A DNA stretch of 64,000 nt, taken from Methylobacillus gramineus. Lineage in GTDB: Bacteria > Pseudomonadota > Gammaproteobacteria > Burkholderiales > Methylophilaceae. Below are positions 1-10,428 of this stretch, in pieces. Under the pieces are notes generated by a model. The model was given only the letters and a program-made list of their open reading frames with translations, did no database searches and was not told the origin of the DNA. A program made the position numbers and the translations under genes. The stretch spans positions 1,922,001 through 1,986,000 of the forward strand of contig NZ_JAJAVE010000001.1 in assembly GCF_020532675.1 (NCBI RefSeq), given 5' to 3'. Positions within the stretch are counted from its first letter, which is position 1. Each line of letters opens with the position of its first letter.

Positions 1-719
1 GTGAAGCCTTTATCGCGCCAGCTGGCAGCAGCATCATCTCAGCCGACTACTCTCAGATCGAGCTGCGTATTATGGCGCATCTCTCTCAGGATGACGGCTT
101 GCTGAATGCTTTTGCCAAGGGTGAGGACATTCACCGCGCAACCGCTGCCGAGATTTTTGGCACAGAACGCGATGCGGTGACCCATGAGCAACGACGCTAC
201 GCCAAGGTCATCAACTTTGGCCTGATTTATGGCATGAGCGCCTTTGGCCTGGCGCAAAACCTGAATATTGAACGCAGCGCCGCACAAAGCTATATTGACC
301 GCTATTTTGCCCGCTACCCTGGCGTACGTGAATATATGCAGAACACACGTGAAGTGGCAAAGGAAAAGGGATATGTAGAAACACTGTTTGGGCGCAGGTT
401 ATGGGTACCGGAGATCAACAGCCCTAACGGCATGCGCCGTGCAGGTGCAGAGCGCGCGGCAATCAATGCACCCATGCAAGGTACCGCAGCCGATCTCATC
501 AAGCTAGCGATGATTGCTGTACAAGGCTGGCTGGAAACCGAGAAACTCGCCACCAAGCTCATTATGCAAGTGCACGATGAATTGGTGCTGGAAGTGCCGG
601 ATACAGAGCTGCCGCTCGTCAAGGAAAAATTGCCCCAGCTCATGCAAGGTGTGGCAAAACTGGATGTGCCGTTACTGTCAGAAGTGGGAGTGGGAACAAA
701 TTGGGAAGCAGCGCACTAG
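1..719 (+). CDS. polA: DNA polymerase I, C-terminal part (5' end outside window)
   Basis: C-terminal part of the family A polymerase domain; the reading frame is open from base 3 and the gene starts upstream of the window. Motif A (DYSQIELR, from base 45), the O-helix/motif B region ([14 protein letters not shown], about 190-240) and motif C ([10 protein letters not shown], about 565-600) are all visible, so the catalytic aspartates are present. The protein ends in TNWEAAH, close to the usual PolA C-terminus, so the 3' end is intact. It acts in Okazaki fragment processing and excision repair. Nothing can be said about the 5'-nuclease and 3'-5' exonuclease domains from this window. Confidence 0.97.
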   Translation, partial: EAFIAPAGSSIISADYSQIELRIMAHLSQDDGLLNAFAKGEDIHRATAAEIFGTERDAVTHEQRRYAKVINFGLIYGMSAFGLAQNLNIERSAAQSYIDRYFARYPGVREYMQNTREVAKEKGYVETLFGRRLWVPEINSPNGMRRAGAERAAINAPMQGTAADLIKLAMIAVQGWLETEKLATKLIMQVHDELVLEVPDTELPLVKEKLPQLMQGVAKLDVPLLSEVGVGTNWEAAH

Positions 720-739
720 GTTAGCCAAAGATATGGGTA

Positions 740-955
740 TCAGGCGCGATTGGGCTTGATTCCATGCTGCTGGAGCTCCTTGAGGTAATACTCAATCTCC
801 CACTCACAGCCGCCACAGCCGGTCATCGCGCCGGTTATGGCAGCAATCTCCTTGATATCCATGCCTTGCATGTAAAGGTCGCGAATCTTGCCCCGTCGCG
901 TTCCGCTGCAGAAACACAAGACTTCATCATCCGGATTGTCGTTTTTGCTGCTCAT
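740..955 (-). CDS. BFD-like (2Fe-2S)-binding protein
   Basis: Small protein of 71 residues with a CFCSG motif near the N-terminus and CGGC about 30 residues later. This is the four-cysteine pattern of the BFD-like [2Fe-2S] domain, as in bacterioferritin-associated ferredoxin and the middle of NirB. The family donates electrons or helps release stored iron. I chose the ATG at 955 (MSSKND); a TTG at 970 would add five residues (MKYIF) and cannot be excluded, since neither start has a strong ribosome binding site. It converges on polA and stands alone, with no bacterioferritin gene beside it, so its partner is unknown. Confidence 0.85.
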   Translation of the reverse strand: MSSKNDNPDDEVLCFCSGTRRGKIRDLYMQGMDIKEIAAITGAMTGCGGCEWEIEYYLKELQQHGIKPNRA

Positions 956-1073
956 GAATATATATTTCAATAGAAACGGTTGTTATTGTAACGTCCAACT
1001 TGCAAAGCATGAACAATCGACGGCAATTGCCACCGGCCCAGTAAACTCAAAGATAAAAAGTAAATATTGAACC

Positions 1074-1835
1074 ATGACAGAGACTACAGTGCGCTTTGGC
1101 GCCATCATCATCGGCGATGAAATTCTGTCCGGCAAACGCCAGGATGCCCATCTTGCCAAGCTTATTGCTTTGCTTGCTGCGCGCGGACTGAGCTTATCCT
1201 GGGCCGAATACCTGGGTGACGAGCGTAGCCAGATTGCCGCAACATTAAAGCGCTCCATGCAAAGCATGGACATCGTATTCAGTTTTGGCGGCATTGGTGC
1301 CACACCCGATGACCAGACACGCCAGGCCGCTGCTGAAGCTGCAGCACTCCCCATCGTGCGACATCCAGACGCTGTCAAAGAAATCGAGGCAAGATTCGGT
1401 GCGGCTGCGTATCCAAAGCGTGTGTTGATGGCAGACTTCCCACAAGGGGCAGCGCTGATTCCCAACCCGGTCAATCGCGTGGCAGGATTTTCGCTGAACC
1501 AGCACTATTTTATGCCCGGCTTCCCCGAAATGGCCTGGCCCATGACGGAATGGATATTGGATACGCACTATCGTCACCTATTTCACCAGCAGTCGCTAGT
1601 CGAGTCATCCATCATGGTGATGGATGCAGGGGAAAGCCAATTAATCGATCTCATGAACCACATCACACTTGGCTACCCCGACCTCAAGCTGTTCAGCCTG
1701 CCCCGACTGGACCAACGCCGCAGCATAGAACTCGGGGTCAAAGGCAAGCCTGACGCTGTGCAACTCGCCATGCATGAAATCCAGGCATCGATTACCGCTG
1801 CAGGGTATCCCTGGCAACCATTGAACAAGGCATAG
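1074..1835 (+). CDS. CinA-like/MoaB-fold molybdopterin-binding protein
   Basis: 253-residue protein whose N-terminal part is a MoCF/MoaB-like fold: [14 protein letters not shown], then [17 protein letters not shown], which corresponds to the GGxGPTxDD phosphate-binding loop of CinA and MogA (A replaces P). It is the N-terminal-type CinA domain without the C-terminal nicotinamide-nucleotide amidase domain. Such short forms are usually annotated as competence/damage-inducible protein A or molybdopterin-binding protein, and the true substrate is not settled. It is followed 8 bases later by the YkgJ-type gene, so the two are probably co-transcribed. Confidence 0.85.
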   Translation: MTETTVRFGAIIIGDEILSGKRQDAHLAKLIALLAARGLSLSWAEYLGDERSQIAATLKRSMQSMDIVFSFGGIGATPDDQTRQAAAEAAALPIVRHPDAVKEIEARFGAAAYPKRVLMADFPQGAALIPNPVNRVAGFSLNQHYFMPGFPEMAWPMTEWILDTHYRHLFHQQSLVESSIMVMDAGESQLIDLMNHITLGYPDLKLFSLPRLDQRRSIELGVKGKPDAVQLAMHEIQASITAAGYPWQPLNKA

Positions 1836-1843
1836 GGCCATCC

Positions 1844-2098
1844 ATGCAATGCCGACCACAATGCGGAGCATGCTGTACCGCCCCATCCATTTCCTCCCCG
1901 ATTCCCGGCATGCCCTATGGCAAGCGGGCGGGCGAGCGTTGCATACAACTGGATAGCGATAACCGCTGCATGATTTTTGGCCAGGCAGACCGGCCGCTCG
2001 TGTGCAGTTCCTTGCAACCAGAGCCTGAAATGTGCGGCACCAGCAACGCACAGGCTTTTGCCTGGCTCACCCAGCTGGAACAGCTGACAGCACCCTGA
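1844..2098 (+). CDS. YkgJ-type cysteine-cluster protein
   Basis: 84-residue protein with eight cysteines: C-x3-C-x2-CC at the N-terminus ([11 protein letters not shown]), then single cysteines in ERC, NRC, LVC and EMC. This spacing matches the YkgJ/UPF0153 family, thought to bind zinc or an Fe-S cluster; no function is established. The start ATG lies 8 bases after the CinA-like gene, so the pair is probably an operon. About 220 bases of non-coding DNA follow before the chemoreceptor, in which I see no clear element. Confidence 0.8.
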   Translation: MQCRPQCGACCTAPSISSPIPGMPYGKRAGERCIQLDSDNRCMIFGQADRPLVCSSLQPEPEMCGTSNAQAFAWLTQLEQLTAP

Positions 2099-2320
2099 TA
2101 AGAGAGAGTTCACCGCCCATTCCCTGTGCATCACCCCCTTATATGCACCCAAGCCAGGAAGCAATCACCGCAAGGCTGCAAGACTCTGAGCAGGTAAACC
2201 GCATTGTTAGCCGCACCAAACCAGTGCCTAAGATAGGTATTAAGTTGCAGTAGCTACTGGTTTTCTGTGAGGAATATTATTTGCTTAAGACGATTACTGC
2301 CTTTTCATAAAGCATCACCC

Positions 2321-4276
2321 ATGTCGTCTTTCAGCACGCTAACCCTGCGCAGCAAAGTCCTGCTCATCGTCACTACCTTGATTCTGGTTGGCTTCAGCAT
2401 CACTATTGGCGTGCTCACTTATAAAGCAGCCAACCTGCAACAGGCATCTGCACTTGAATACACTCGCGCCCTCTCCAGGCAGCATGCCAACGAGGTCAAA
2501 GCAGAGATAGACAGTGCGTTTGATGCCGCGCGCACTCTGGCACAATCACTGGAAGGACTGCATGCTGCCGGGCTATCCAATCGCAAGCTGGCTGACAGCA
2601 TGCTCAAAAGCGTACTGGAAGGAAACCCTGCCTTTATTGGCGTCTGGACGATTTGGGAACCGAATGCCTTTGACGGCAAAGACAATGCATACATCAACCA
2701 GACAGGCAGCGATGCCACCGGGCGCTACCTACCCTACTGGAATCGACCGAATGGCGTGACAGAGGTCACGGCTTTAACCGACTACACCACCCCGGGGCCC
2801 GGCGATTACTACCTGCTGGCGCGCAACAGCGGCAATGAAACCTTGCTTGAGCCCTATGCTTATGAAATTGGTGGCAAAAAAGTGCTCATCACTAGCATGG
2901 CGGTGCCGATTTACAAGAATGGAACGGTGGTGGGTGTAGCCGGTGTTGACATCCTGCTATCGGAGTTCCAGCAAAAAATCAGTAAGATCAAACCCTTTGA
3001 CACCGGTTTTGCCAGCCTGCTTTCCAACCAGAGCATCTATGTGGGTGACCGTGATGCCAGTAATGTGGGCAAGCCTATGGCAACGGGCGGCACTGGCGAC
3101 AAGATCAGGCAAGCCATTCAACAAGGACAGGCCTACCACGACAGTATCAAAGACCCTATCCTGCAGACTGATATATTACGCATTTACCAACCGATACAGA
3201 TTGCTCACAGCAAAACCCCTTGGTCTTTTGCCATTGCCGTACCTGAAGACAAGATTTTGAGTGGCGTGCACAAGCTACGCAACACCGCCATCATGATCGG
3301 GCTATTGAGCATAATCCTGGTATCACTGGCATTAGGGTATTTGATAGATCGCATGGTGATACGCCCGATCGGTGGCGAACCTGCCGAGGCAGCGGACCTG
3401 GCGCACCATATCGCAGAGGGCAATCTCAGCACCCGTGTCGACCTCAAGTCTGGAGATCAATCCAGCATGTTGCACGCCATGAAGGTCATGCAGGACCAAT
3501 TACGCAGCATCGTCAGTGAGATTCGAGCCAGTAGTGAATATGTTTCCAATGCTTCTTCTGAGATTGCGCTTGGTAACAGCGACTTATCGCAAAGAACGGA
3601 AAACCAGGCAGCGTCCCTGGAACAAACTGCAGCCAGCATCGAGGAACTGACCTCAACGGTGGGCCAGAATACGGAAAATGCACGTACCGCCAACTCGCTG
3701 GCATTCACCGCTTCCACCACGGCGGAAAAAGCCAGTAGCACGGTCTCTGGCGCTGTCAGCACTATGACCCAGATCAGTAATCAATCACAAAAAATGTCGG
3801 AAATTACTGCGGTCATTGAGGGCATTGCCTTCCAGACCAATATTCTGGCGCTCAATGCCGCGGTTGAAGCAGCGCGTGCGGGTGAGCAGGGTCGTGGCTT
3901 TGCCGTGGTGGCACAGGAAGTGCGCAACCTGGCACAACGCAGTGCCAGCGCCGCCAAGGAGATCAAGCAGTTGATTGATGAATCCGTGACCAAGATAGGA
4001 CAAGGCTCTTCTCAAGTCATTGATGCAGGCAATACGATGCAGGAGGTCGTCGCCGCCGTGCAACGTGTCTCCAGCATCATGTCCGAGATTGTCCATGCCT
4101 CTGAAGAACAGAGCACCGGCATACAGCAAATCAATATTGCCATCACATCCATGGATGAAGTCACCCAGCAAAATGCAGCCTTGGTGGAAGAAGCCATGGC
4201 AGCTGCGCAGTCACTGGATGACCAGGCTCAACAGCTCAACAAGGCGGTATCGGTGTTCCGCCTGGACCAGAGTTGA
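2321..4276 (+). CDS. Methyl-accepting chemotaxis protein (dCache-HAMP-MCP)
   Basis: Membrane chemoreceptor of about 651 residues. A first membrane helix (about 12-33) is followed by a long periplasmic region with the dCache signature ([15 protein letters not shown] and [17 protein letters not shown]), a second helix (about 320-342), a HAMP domain and a cytoplasmic signalling domain. The hairpin tip ([21 protein letters not shown]) and [17 protein letters not shown] are textbook. It should sense a small ligand, perhaps an amino or organic acid, and signal to CheA/CheW; no che genes are near. I prefer the ATG at 2321; a GTG at 2267 would add 18 residues before the first membrane helix. Confidence 0.93.
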   Translation: MSSFSTLTLRSKVLLIVTTLILVGFSITIGVLTYKAANLQQASALEYTRALSRQHANEVKAEIDSAFDAARTLAQSLEGLHAAGLSNRKLADSMLKSVLEGNPAFIGVWTIWEPNAFDGKDNAYINQTGSDATGRYLPYWNRPNGVTEVTALTDYTTPGPGDYYLLARNSGNETLLEPYAYEIGGKKVLITSMAVPIYKNGTVVGVAGVDILLSEFQQKISKIKPFDTGFASLLSNQSIYVGDRDASNVGKPMATGGTGDKIRQAIQQGQAYHDSIKDPILQTDILRIYQPIQIAHSKTPWSFAIAVPEDKILSGVHKLRNTAIMIGLLSIILVSLALGYLIDRMVIRPIGGEPAEAADLAHHIAEGNLSTRVDLKSGDQSSMLHAMKVMQDQLRSIVSEIRASSEYVSNASSEIALGNSDLSQRTENQAASLEQTAASIEELTSTVGQNTENARTANSLAFTASTTAEKASSTVSGAVSTMTQISNQSQKMSEITAVIEGIAFQTNILALNAAVEAARAGEQGRGFAVVAQEVRNLAQRSASAAKEIKQLIDESVTKIGQGSSQVIDAGNTMQEVVAAVQRVSSIMSEIVHASEEQSTGIQQINIAITSMDEVTQQNAALVEEAMAAAQSLDDQAQQLNKAVSVFRLDQS

Positions 4277-4462
4277 GAAGCGGCATCCAATGATGATGAA
4301 AAAATCCCATTCCATATCGGCCAAATTCCCAACCATGACGGCATGCGCGGCAGCAAACAAGCTGCCATCAATCAATATACTTAGCCTGGCTAGTTAAAGT
4401 AAAACGTTGCTTATGACTGAATTATTAGACAATTTCACACAGACATGCCCTCAATATGTGCT

Positions 4463-4490
4463 TTGTTCTGCCTCGGTTTGCATATAAAAT
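4463..4490 (+). promoter_or_regulatory. Possible sigma-70 promoter for dusB-fis
   Basis: TTGTTC (4463-4468) and TAAAAT (4485-4490) are separated by 16 bases, giving a transcription start near 4497 and a leader of about 30 bases before the dusB GTG. In E. coli the dusB-fis promoter is strongly growth-regulated; that control is only inferred here. Confidence 0.35.
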
Positions 4491-4528
4491 GGGCAGCTTT
4501 TCCATGCCATGGATACGGTTATATTAAC

Positions 4529-5563
4529 GTGCAGATCGGTTCCTACACCCTGAAAAACAATCTGGTTGTCGCCCCCATGGCGGGTGTGACGGACCGGCCT
4601 TTCCGCGTTCTGTGCAAAAAAATGGGTGCAGGCCTGGCAGTCAGTGAAATGGTGACCTCCAACTCCCTGCTCTATGGCAGCGCTAAAACACTGCGGCGCG
4701 CCAACCACGAAGGCGAAGTTGACCCTATCTCAGTCCAGATTGCGGGCTCAGATCCCAAGATGATGGCAGAAGCCGCCAAGCACAATGTGGATAACGGTGC
4801 CCAGATCATCGATATCAACATGGGTTGCCCGGCCAAGAAGATCTGTAACGTGATGGCTGGCTCAGCCCTGCTCAAGGACGAACCGCTGGTTTCCCAAATC
4901 CTCAGGGCCGTGGTCAATGCCGTAGATGTCCCTGTGACGCTGAAAATACGGACCGGCTGGGATAAAAATAATCGTAACGCCGTGGTCGTAGCCAAAATGG
5001 CAGAAGACATCGGCATTCAGGCGCTAGCCATGCATGGCCGTACTCGCGCCTGTCTTTATACGGGCAATGCAGAATACGACACCATGGCAGCCGTCAAGCA
5101 AGCCATCAAGATTCCACTGATTGCTAACGGCGATATCACCACCCCCGAAAAAGCCAAGTTTGTCCTGGATTACACCCAGGCAGATGCCGTCATGATAGGC
5201 CGTGCAGCACAGGGACGCCCCTGGATTTTCCGTGAAACCGAGCATTTTCTTGCCACTGGCGAGCATCTGCCCGCGCCTGAAGTGGAAGAAATTCACCAGG
5301 TCATGCTGGAGCACATCCATGACCTCTACGAGTTTTATGGTGAACTGACTGGCATGCGCGTCGCACGCAAGCATATTTCCTGGTACACCAAGGGTCTGGT
5401 GGGTTCTGCCAATTTCAGGCATCACATGAATCAGTTGCAGACAATAGAAGAACAACTGCAATCCATCCATGACTTTTTTGGTGAGCTGAAACAGCGCGAT
5501 GCGCGTTTGCAATACGAAACCGAGACATCCCCAACATCCGATGACGAGGCACTGGCCGCATAA
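4529..5563 (+). CDS. dusB: tRNA-dihydrouridine synthase B
   Basis: FMN enzyme that reduces specific uridines in the tRNA D-loop. The N-terminus VQIGSYTLKNNLVVAPMAGVTDRPFR aligns with E. coli DusB starting at MRIGQY, which is why I place the start at the GTG at 4529 rather than at the upstream ATG at 4445. Conserved blocks include INMGCPAKKICN with the catalytic-loop cysteine, KIRTGW, MHGRTR and ANGDI, and IGRAAQGRPW for FMN phosphate binding. The stop codon overlaps the fis start by one base (TAATG). This is the conserved dusB-fis operon, in which fis expression depends on dusB translation. Confidence 0.95.
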   Translation: MQIGSYTLKNNLVVAPMAGVTDRPFRVLCKKMGAGLAVSEMVTSNSLLYGSAKTLRRANHEGEVDPISVQIAGSDPKMMAEAAKHNVDNGAQIIDINMGCPAKKICNVMAGSALLKDEPLVSQILRAVVNAVDVPVTLKIRTGWDKNNRNAVVVAKMAEDIGIQALAMHGRTRACLYTGNAEYDTMAAVKQAIKIPLIANGDITTPEKAKFVLDYTQADAVMIGRAAQGRPWIFRETEHFLATGEHLPAPEVEEIHQVMLEHIHDLYEFYGELTGMRVARKHISWYTKGLVGSANFRHHMNQLQTIEEQLQSIHDFFGELKQRDARLQYETETSPTSDDEALAA

Positions 5564-5796
5564 TGAGTAGTCAGGATCTCGCCAGCTGTGTACGTGCAGC
5601 CCTGGAAGAATACTTCAAGGACCTGGACGGACAGCCACCACACGCCGTGTACGACATGGTACTGCAATGCATGGAAAAACCCCTGCTGGAATATGTACTC
5701 AACCGTGCCGGTGGTAATCAAAGTAAAGCTGCAGACATTCTCGGCCTGAATCGCAATACGCTGCGCAAAAAGCTGCAGCAACACAATCTTCAATAA
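5563..5796 (+). CDS. fis: Fis family nucleoid-associated DNA-binding protein
   Basis: 77-residue protein, smaller than the 98-residue E. coli Fis, as is usual in betaproteobacteria. The C-terminal helix-turn-helix ([21 protein letters not shown]) is clear. The N-terminal dimerisation segment is short and lacks an obvious Hin-type beta-hairpin arm. It starts on the last base of the dusB stop codon, so it is translationally coupled, and purH follows 22 bases later. It likely acts as a global DNA-bending regulator of growth-related promoters. Confidence 0.93.
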   Translation: MSSQDLASCVRAALEEYFKDLDGQPPHAVYDMVLQCMEKPLLEYVLNRAGGNQSKAADILGLNRNTLRKKLQQHNLQ

Positions 5797-5818
5797 CCTC
5801 CTCTTCGAAGTTTTCAAT

Positions 5819-7405
5819 ATGGCAGTCATCAAACGAGCACTTATCAGCGTTTCTGATAAAAACGGTATTCTTGAATTTGCACAATCGCTGGCAGCGTTCG
5901 GTGTGGAGATTCTTTCCACCGGCGGTACCGCGAAACTATTCCGCGACCATGGCGTGCCGGTCATTGAGGTCAGTGATTACACTGGCTTCCCGGAAATGCT
6001 GGATGGCCGGGTCAAGACCCTGCATCCCAAAATCCACGGTGGCCTGTTGGGCCGACGCGAGTTGCCTGAACATGTCGCCGCGATGCAGGCAGCTGATATT
6101 CAGAATATTGATATGCTGGTCGTCAACCTATATCCGTTTGAAGCGACGGTTGCCAAGGCGGACTGCACACTGGAAGACGCAATCGAGAATATCGATATCG
6201 GCGGCCCAGCCATGGTGCGCTCTGCTGCCAAGAACTGGCAGGACGTGGCGGTACTGACTGATGCGGCCCAATACGATGGCGTGATTGCTGAAATGAAGAG
6301 CACAGGCGGTGCTACCAGCCAGGCAACACGCTTTGCATTGTCTGTTGCCGCATTCAACCGCATCAGCAACTATGATGGCGCGATCAGCGATTACCTCTCC
6401 GCATTCAATGCCGATGGCACGCGTAATGAATTCCCTGGGCAGGTGAATGGCCGCCTGGTGAAGGTGCAGGATCTACGCTATGGCGAGAATCCCCACCAGA
6501 AAGCCGCGTTCTATCGCGACCTCTATCCAGCGCCTGGCTCACTGGTCACTGCTCAGCAATTACAAGGCAAGGAATTGTCCTATAACAACATCGCGGATGC
6601 CGATGCTGCCTGGGAGTGCGTCAAGAGCTTTGACACTACCGCATGTGTCATCGTCAAGCACGCCAACCCTTGTGGCGTGGCTATTGGTGCCACTGCCCTC
6701 GAGGCCTATGACAAGGCATTCAAGACCGATACCACCTCCGCATTCGGCGGCATTATCGCCTTCAATCACACCTTGGATCAGGCAACTGCTGAAGCCGTAT
6801 CCAAGCAGTTCGTGGAAGTGCTGATTGCCCCTGACTATACCGAAGAAGCACTTGCAGTGTTCAAGGCCAAAGCCAATGTCCGCGTCCTGAAAATCGCACT
6901 CCCTAGCGGCGGCGACAGTGCCTGGAGCCGTGGCCGCAACTCCCATGACACCAAGCGGGTGGGGTCAGGCTTGCTGATCCAGACGGCAGACAATCTGGAA
7001 ATCAGCCTGGATGATATCAAGGTCGTGTCCAAGAAACAGCCCACGCCAGAACAGCTGGAAGACCTGTTGTTTGCCTGGCGCGTCGCCAAGTATGTGAAAT
7101 CCAATGCCATTGTATTCTGTGGCAATGGCATGACATTAGGTGTAGGCGCAGGCCAGATGAGCCGTGTGGACAGCACCAAGATTGCCGCCATCAAGGCACA
7201 AAATGCGGGCCTGTCATTGCAGGGCTCTGCGGTCGCTTCCGATGCCTTCTTCCCGTTCCGCGATGGCGTGGATGTATTGGCAGAAGCGGGTGCCACCTGT
7301 GTCATTCAACCAGGCGGCAGCATCCGTGATGACGAAGTGATTGCAGCAGCAGATGAACACGGCTTGGTGATGGTATTGACCGGCATCCGCCACTTCCGTC
7401 ACTGA
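5819..7405 (+). CDS. purH: Bifunctional AICAR formyltransferase/IMP cyclohydrolase
   Basis: 528 residues, the usual length. The N-terminal MGS-like IMP cyclohydrolase domain ([47 protein letters not shown]) is followed by the AICAR transformylase domain, with the catalytic KHANPCG motif and FGGIIAFN. It performs the last two steps of IMP synthesis, using 10-formyl-tetrahydrofolate. It lies directly after fis and before purD, separated from purD by a 170-base spacer with a nested hairpin (see 7411-7503). Confidence 0.98.
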   Translation: MAVIKRALISVSDKNGILEFAQSLAAFGVEILSTGGTAKLFRDHGVPVIEVSDYTGFPEMLDGRVKTLHPKIHGGLLGRRELPEHVAAMQAADIQNIDMLVVNLYPFEATVAKADCTLEDAIENIDIGGPAMVRSAAKNWQDVAVLTDAAQYDGVIAEMKSTGGATSQATRFALSVAAFNRISNYDGAISDYLSAFNADGTRNEFPGQVNGRLVKVQDLRYGENPHQKAAFYRDLYPAPGSLVTAQQLQGKELSYNNIADADAAWECVKSFDTTACVIVKHANPCGVAIGATALEAYDKAFKTDTTSAFGGIIAFNHTLDQATAEAVSKQFVEVLIAPDYTEEALAVFKAKANVRVLKIALPSGGDSAWSRGRNSHDTKRVGSGLLIQTADNLEISLDDIKVVSKKQPTPEQLEDLLFAWRVAKYVKSNAIVFCGNGMTLGVGAGQMSRVDSTKIAAIKAQNAGLSLQGSAVASDAFFPFRDGVDVLAEAGATCVIQPGGSIRDDEVIAAADEHGLVMVLTGIRHFRH

Positions 7406-7410
7406 TCGTC

Positions 7411-7503
7411 ATTGGTCAATCACCGATGGCTGCATTGCACCATTTGCCGTACTCAATATGTACAGTCTGCGGCGGTGCGCCTTGCCAGCAACGATTGACC
7501 AAT
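7411..7503 (+). repeat. Nested inverted-repeat structure between purH and purD
   Basis: Perfect 11-base arms ATTGGTCAATC (7411-7421) and GATTGACCAAT (7493-7503) enclose three further nested pairings: TGGC (7427-7430) with GCCA (7484-7487), GCACC (7437-7441) with GGTGC (7474-7478), and GCCGTA (7446-7451) with TGCGGC (7468-7473, one G-T pair). All four fit into one long hairpin. No T-run follows, so it is not a standard terminator. It could be a structured leader or 3' element of the pur mRNA; the function is unknown and I do not recognise a riboswitch class. Confidence 0.55.
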
Positions 7504-7574
7504 AACTCGAAGCAAACTCCGGGCATAGTTAAAATATCCGCTGGCCTGGCAAGTTACACAATTAAAGGATCATT

Positions 7575-8843
7575 ATGAAAGTTCTAGTCATCGGCGGCGG
7601 CGGGCGTGAGCACGCACTTGCATGGAAACTCGCTCAGAGTGAGCGTATCAGCCGCGTATTTGTGGCACCAGGCAACGCTGGCACTGCACTGGATCCTGAC
7701 ATGGTGAATGTCCCTATTACCCAGGTACAAGAACTGGTCGATTTCGCTGAACAAGAGCAGATTGGCCTCACGATAGTAGGTCCTGAAGCCCCCTTATCCC
7801 AAGGGGTTGTCGATGCTTTTCGTGCCGCTGACCTGAAAATCTTTGGCCCGACACAGGCGGCTGCACAACTGGAAAGCTCCAAGGATTTTGCCAAGGCGTT
7901 CATGGTGCGGCATAACATTCCCACCGCAGCCTATGCGACTTTCACCGATGCCGTCGCGGCGCATGATTACGTCAAGCAGCAGGGTGCGCCTATCGTGATC
8001 AAGGCAGATGGCCTGGCAGCAGGCAAGGGCGTCGTGGTCGCCATGGATGAAGCCGAAGCCCACAGCGCGATTAATGCCATGCTGGCTGACAACAAGCTGG
8101 GTGTCGCAGGTGCGCGTGTTGTTATTGAAGAGTTTCTCACTGGCGAAGAAGCCAGTTTTATCGTCATGGTCGACGGCAAAAACATTTTGCCGTTAGCCAC
8201 CAGCCAGGATCACAAACGCCTGCTGGATGGTGACAACGGGCCGAACACTGGAGGTATGGGCGCTTACTCCCCGGCACCGGTAGTCACGCCAGAAATACAC
8301 GCCAAGGCCATGCGTGAAATCATCGCCCCTACGGTGGCAGGCATGGCAAAAGATGGCATTCCCTATACCGGCTTTCTGTACGCGGGTCTCATGATCTCGC
8401 CAGACGGTAACGTCAAGACCCTAGAATTCAACTGCCGCATGGGTGACCCTGAAACCCAGCCCATCATGCTGCGCCTCAAGAGCGACCTGGTCACACTGGC
8501 TGAACATGCCGTCAATGGCACACTGCATGAAGCCCAGGCAGAATGGGATCGCCGCAGTGCATTGGGCGTAGTGCTGGCGTCTGCCAACTATCCTGACACC
8601 CCAAGACTGGGCGATGAAATCACTGGCCTGCCCAAGCATCTGGAAGATGCCCATGTATTCCATGCTGGCACCAGCATGAAGGATGGCAAGGTAGTGACTA
8701 GTGGCGGTCGCGTCCTGTGTGTAGCCGCACTGGGTGAGACAGTGAAGTATGCGCAGTCACAGGCTTACAAGATTGCCGATGGCATCAGCTTCGACGGCGC
8801 GCAGCTGCGCCGCGATATTGGCTACCGCGCCATCAAGTCCTAG
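7575..8843 (+). CDS. purD: Phosphoribosylamine-glycine ligase (GAR synthetase)
   Basis: 422 residues. The N-terminal pattern KVLVIGGGGREHALAWKLAQS, the central ATP-grasp motif APIVIKADGLAAGKGVVVA and the metal-binding FNCRMGDPETQ are typical. It makes glycinamide ribonucleotide, the second step of purine synthesis. A ribosome binding site (AAAGGA) precedes the ATG. It shares the purH-purD neighbourhood and probably continues into tsaC, which starts 13 bases after its stop. Confidence 0.98.
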   Translation: MKVLVIGGGGREHALAWKLAQSERISRVFVAPGNAGTALDPDMVNVPITQVQELVDFAEQEQIGLTIVGPEAPLSQGVVDAFRAADLKIFGPTQAAAQLESSKDFAKAFMVRHNIPTAAYATFTDAVAAHDYVKQQGAPIVIKADGLAAGKGVVVAMDEAEAHSAINAMLADNKLGVAGARVVIEEFLTGEEASFIVMVDGKNILPLATSQDHKRLLDGDNGPNTGGMGAYSPAPVVTPEIHAKAMREIIAPTVAGMAKDGIPYTGFLYAGLMISPDGNVKTLEFNCRMGDPETQPIMLRLKSDLVTLAEHAVNGTLHEAQAEWDRRSALGVVLASANYPDTPRLGDEITGLPKHLEDAHVFHAGTSMKDGKVVTSGGRVLCVAALGETVKYAQSQAYKIADGISFDGAQLRRDIGYRAIKS

Positions 8844-8856
8844 GCCGGCCCAAGGA

Positions 8857-9399
8857 ATGAAGACACGCGCTCTACAGCATTTCCTGCGTAGTGGTGGTGT
8901 CATTGCCTATCCAACCGAGTCCTGCTTTGGACTCGGTTGCGATCCCAGCAATCGCCTGGCGGTACAACGCCTGTTGCGCATCAAGGGCAGGCCGCAGCGC
9001 AAGGGCTTGATTGTGATTGCCAGCCGCTTTCCCCAGCTCAAACCCTATATTGCCCCCCCTTCAGCAGCGCAACAGCAGCAATTATTTTCACGCTGGCCAG
9101 GCCCGCATACCTGGCTGGTACCTACGGCAGACAATTGCCCAGCCTGGCTCAAGGGACGCCATACCTCATTGGCAGTGCGCGTGACTGCCCACAAATATGC
9201 CGCCCAGCTTTGCCGCAGCACACGCATGGCCCTGGTATCCACCAGCGCCAACCACAATGGCCGCGTGCCAGCCAAAACGACTCGCGACTGCTACCGCCTG
9301 TTTGGACATAGCGTCAAGGTACTACCCGGCAGAACTGGTGGCGCGAGCAAACCTTCCACCATCCAGGACCTGCTGACGGGCAAGATTTTGCGCCCTTAA
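8857..9399 (+). CDS. tsaC: Threonylcarbamoyl-AMP synthase (Sua5/YciO/YrdC family)
   Basis: 180 residues of the YrdC fold: [18 protein letters not shown] (phosphate and nucleotide binding), [14 protein letters not shown], then SLAVRVTAH and [14 protein letters not shown]. It makes L-threonylcarbamoyl-AMP from threonine, bicarbonate and ATP for the t6A37 modification of tRNA. I use the ATG at 8857 with AAGGA just upstream; the longer open frame starting at 8749 lies inside purD. The length suits the short TsaC/RimN type rather than Sua5. Its position next to hemF is seen in many proteobacteria. Confidence 0.9.
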   Translation: MKTRALQHFLRSGGVIAYPTESCFGLGCDPSNRLAVQRLLRIKGRPQRKGLIVIASRFPQLKPYIAPPSAAQQQQLFSRWPGPHTWLVPTADNCPAWLKGRHTSLAVRVTAHKYAAQLCRSTRMALVSTSANHNGRVPAKTTRDCYRLFGHSVKVLPGRTGGASKPSTIQDLLTGKILRP

Positions 9400-9430
9400 G
9401 CCATTCACCCAGTTTCACCAGGAGAGCTTC

Positions 9431-10345
9431 ATGAATTCAAATGCAATCTTCGACTACCTTCAAGGCCTGCAATCCCGCATCGTGGAATCGATCGAGCTGG
9501 TTGACGGCAAGCGCTTTCTGCACGATAGCTGGCAGCGAGCAGAAGGTGGAGGCGGCACCTCGTGCATGCTGGAAGATGGCAATGTATTCGAACGCGCCGG
9601 TATAGGTTTCTCCCATGTGCTGGGTAACAAGCTACCTCCTTCTGCCAGCGTGGCACACCCCGAAGCGGCTGGCCGTAGCTGGCAGGCCATGGGGGTGTCA
9701 CTGGTGTTCCATCCCTGCAACCCTTTTGTCCCGACCGTCCATATGAATGTACGGTTCTTTGTGGCGGAAAAAGCTGGCGAAGAGCCGATCTGGTGGTTTG
9801 GCGGCGGCATGGATCTAACGCCCTATTATGGCTTTGAGGAAGACGCCGTCCATTTCCATCGCACTTGCCGTGATGCGCTGAATCCATTTGGTCAGCAGTA
9901 CTACCCAGAATTCAAGAAAGAATGCGACGAATACTTCTACCTCAAGCACCGCAAGGAAGCGCGCGGCATAGGAGGTATTTTCTTTGATGACTTCAGTGAG
10001 TTGGGGCTGGAGCAGAGCTTTGCCTTGCAACGCAGCGTAGGGGATGCTTTTCTCAATGCCTACCTGCCGATTGTGCAACGCCGCAAAGATACCCCGTATG
10101 GTGAGCGTGAGCGAGACTTCCAGGCCTATCGTCGCGGCCGTTATGTTGAGTTCAACCTGGTCTATGACCGCGGCACCCTGTTTGGCCTGCAATCCAATGG
10201 GCGTACCGAGTCCATCCTGCTCTCCATGCCACCTCTCGTCAAATGGCGCTATGACTGGGCACCGGAAGCGGGTTCGGCTGAAGCAAAACTGTATAGCGAC
10301 TTCATCACCGGTCGTGACTGGCTGACAGACAACTCAACCCTGTAA
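9431..10345 (+). CDS. hemF: Oxygen-dependent coproporphyrinogen III oxidase
   Basis: 304 residues. Conserved segments include [36 protein letters not shown] and [12 protein letters not shown], all hallmarks of the aerobic HemF enzyme, which converts coproporphyrinogen III to protoporphyrinogen IX with O2. A good ribosome binding site (CAGGAGAG) precedes the ATG. It is a soluble homodimer needed for haem synthesis, consistent with an aerobic, cytochrome-rich lifestyle. Confidence 0.98.
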   Translation: MNSNAIFDYLQGLQSRIVESIELVDGKRFLHDSWQRAEGGGGTSCMLEDGNVFERAGIGFSHVLGNKLPPSASVAHPEAAGRSWQAMGVSLVFHPCNPFVPTVHMNVRFFVAEKAGEEPIWWFGGGMDLTPYYGFEEDAVHFHRTCRDALNPFGQQYYPEFKKECDEYFYLKHRKEARGIGGIFFDDFSELGLEQSFALQRSVGDAFLNAYLPIVQRRKDTPYGERERDFQAYRRGRYVEFNLVYDRGTLFGLQSNGRTESILLSMPPLVKWRYDWAPEAGSAEAKLYSDFITGRDWLTDNSTL

Positions 10346-10428
10346 CGGGATAGAAACAGTGGTCAATACATAGCACTAAAGCTTTGGGCATAATTCGTGC
10401 ATACTAAAAAAACCAAAAGGGAGAACGC

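Noticed and set aside
9045-9275. Minus-strand frame inside tsaC
   Set aside because: A shadow frame of a well-conserved gene with no start signal of its own.
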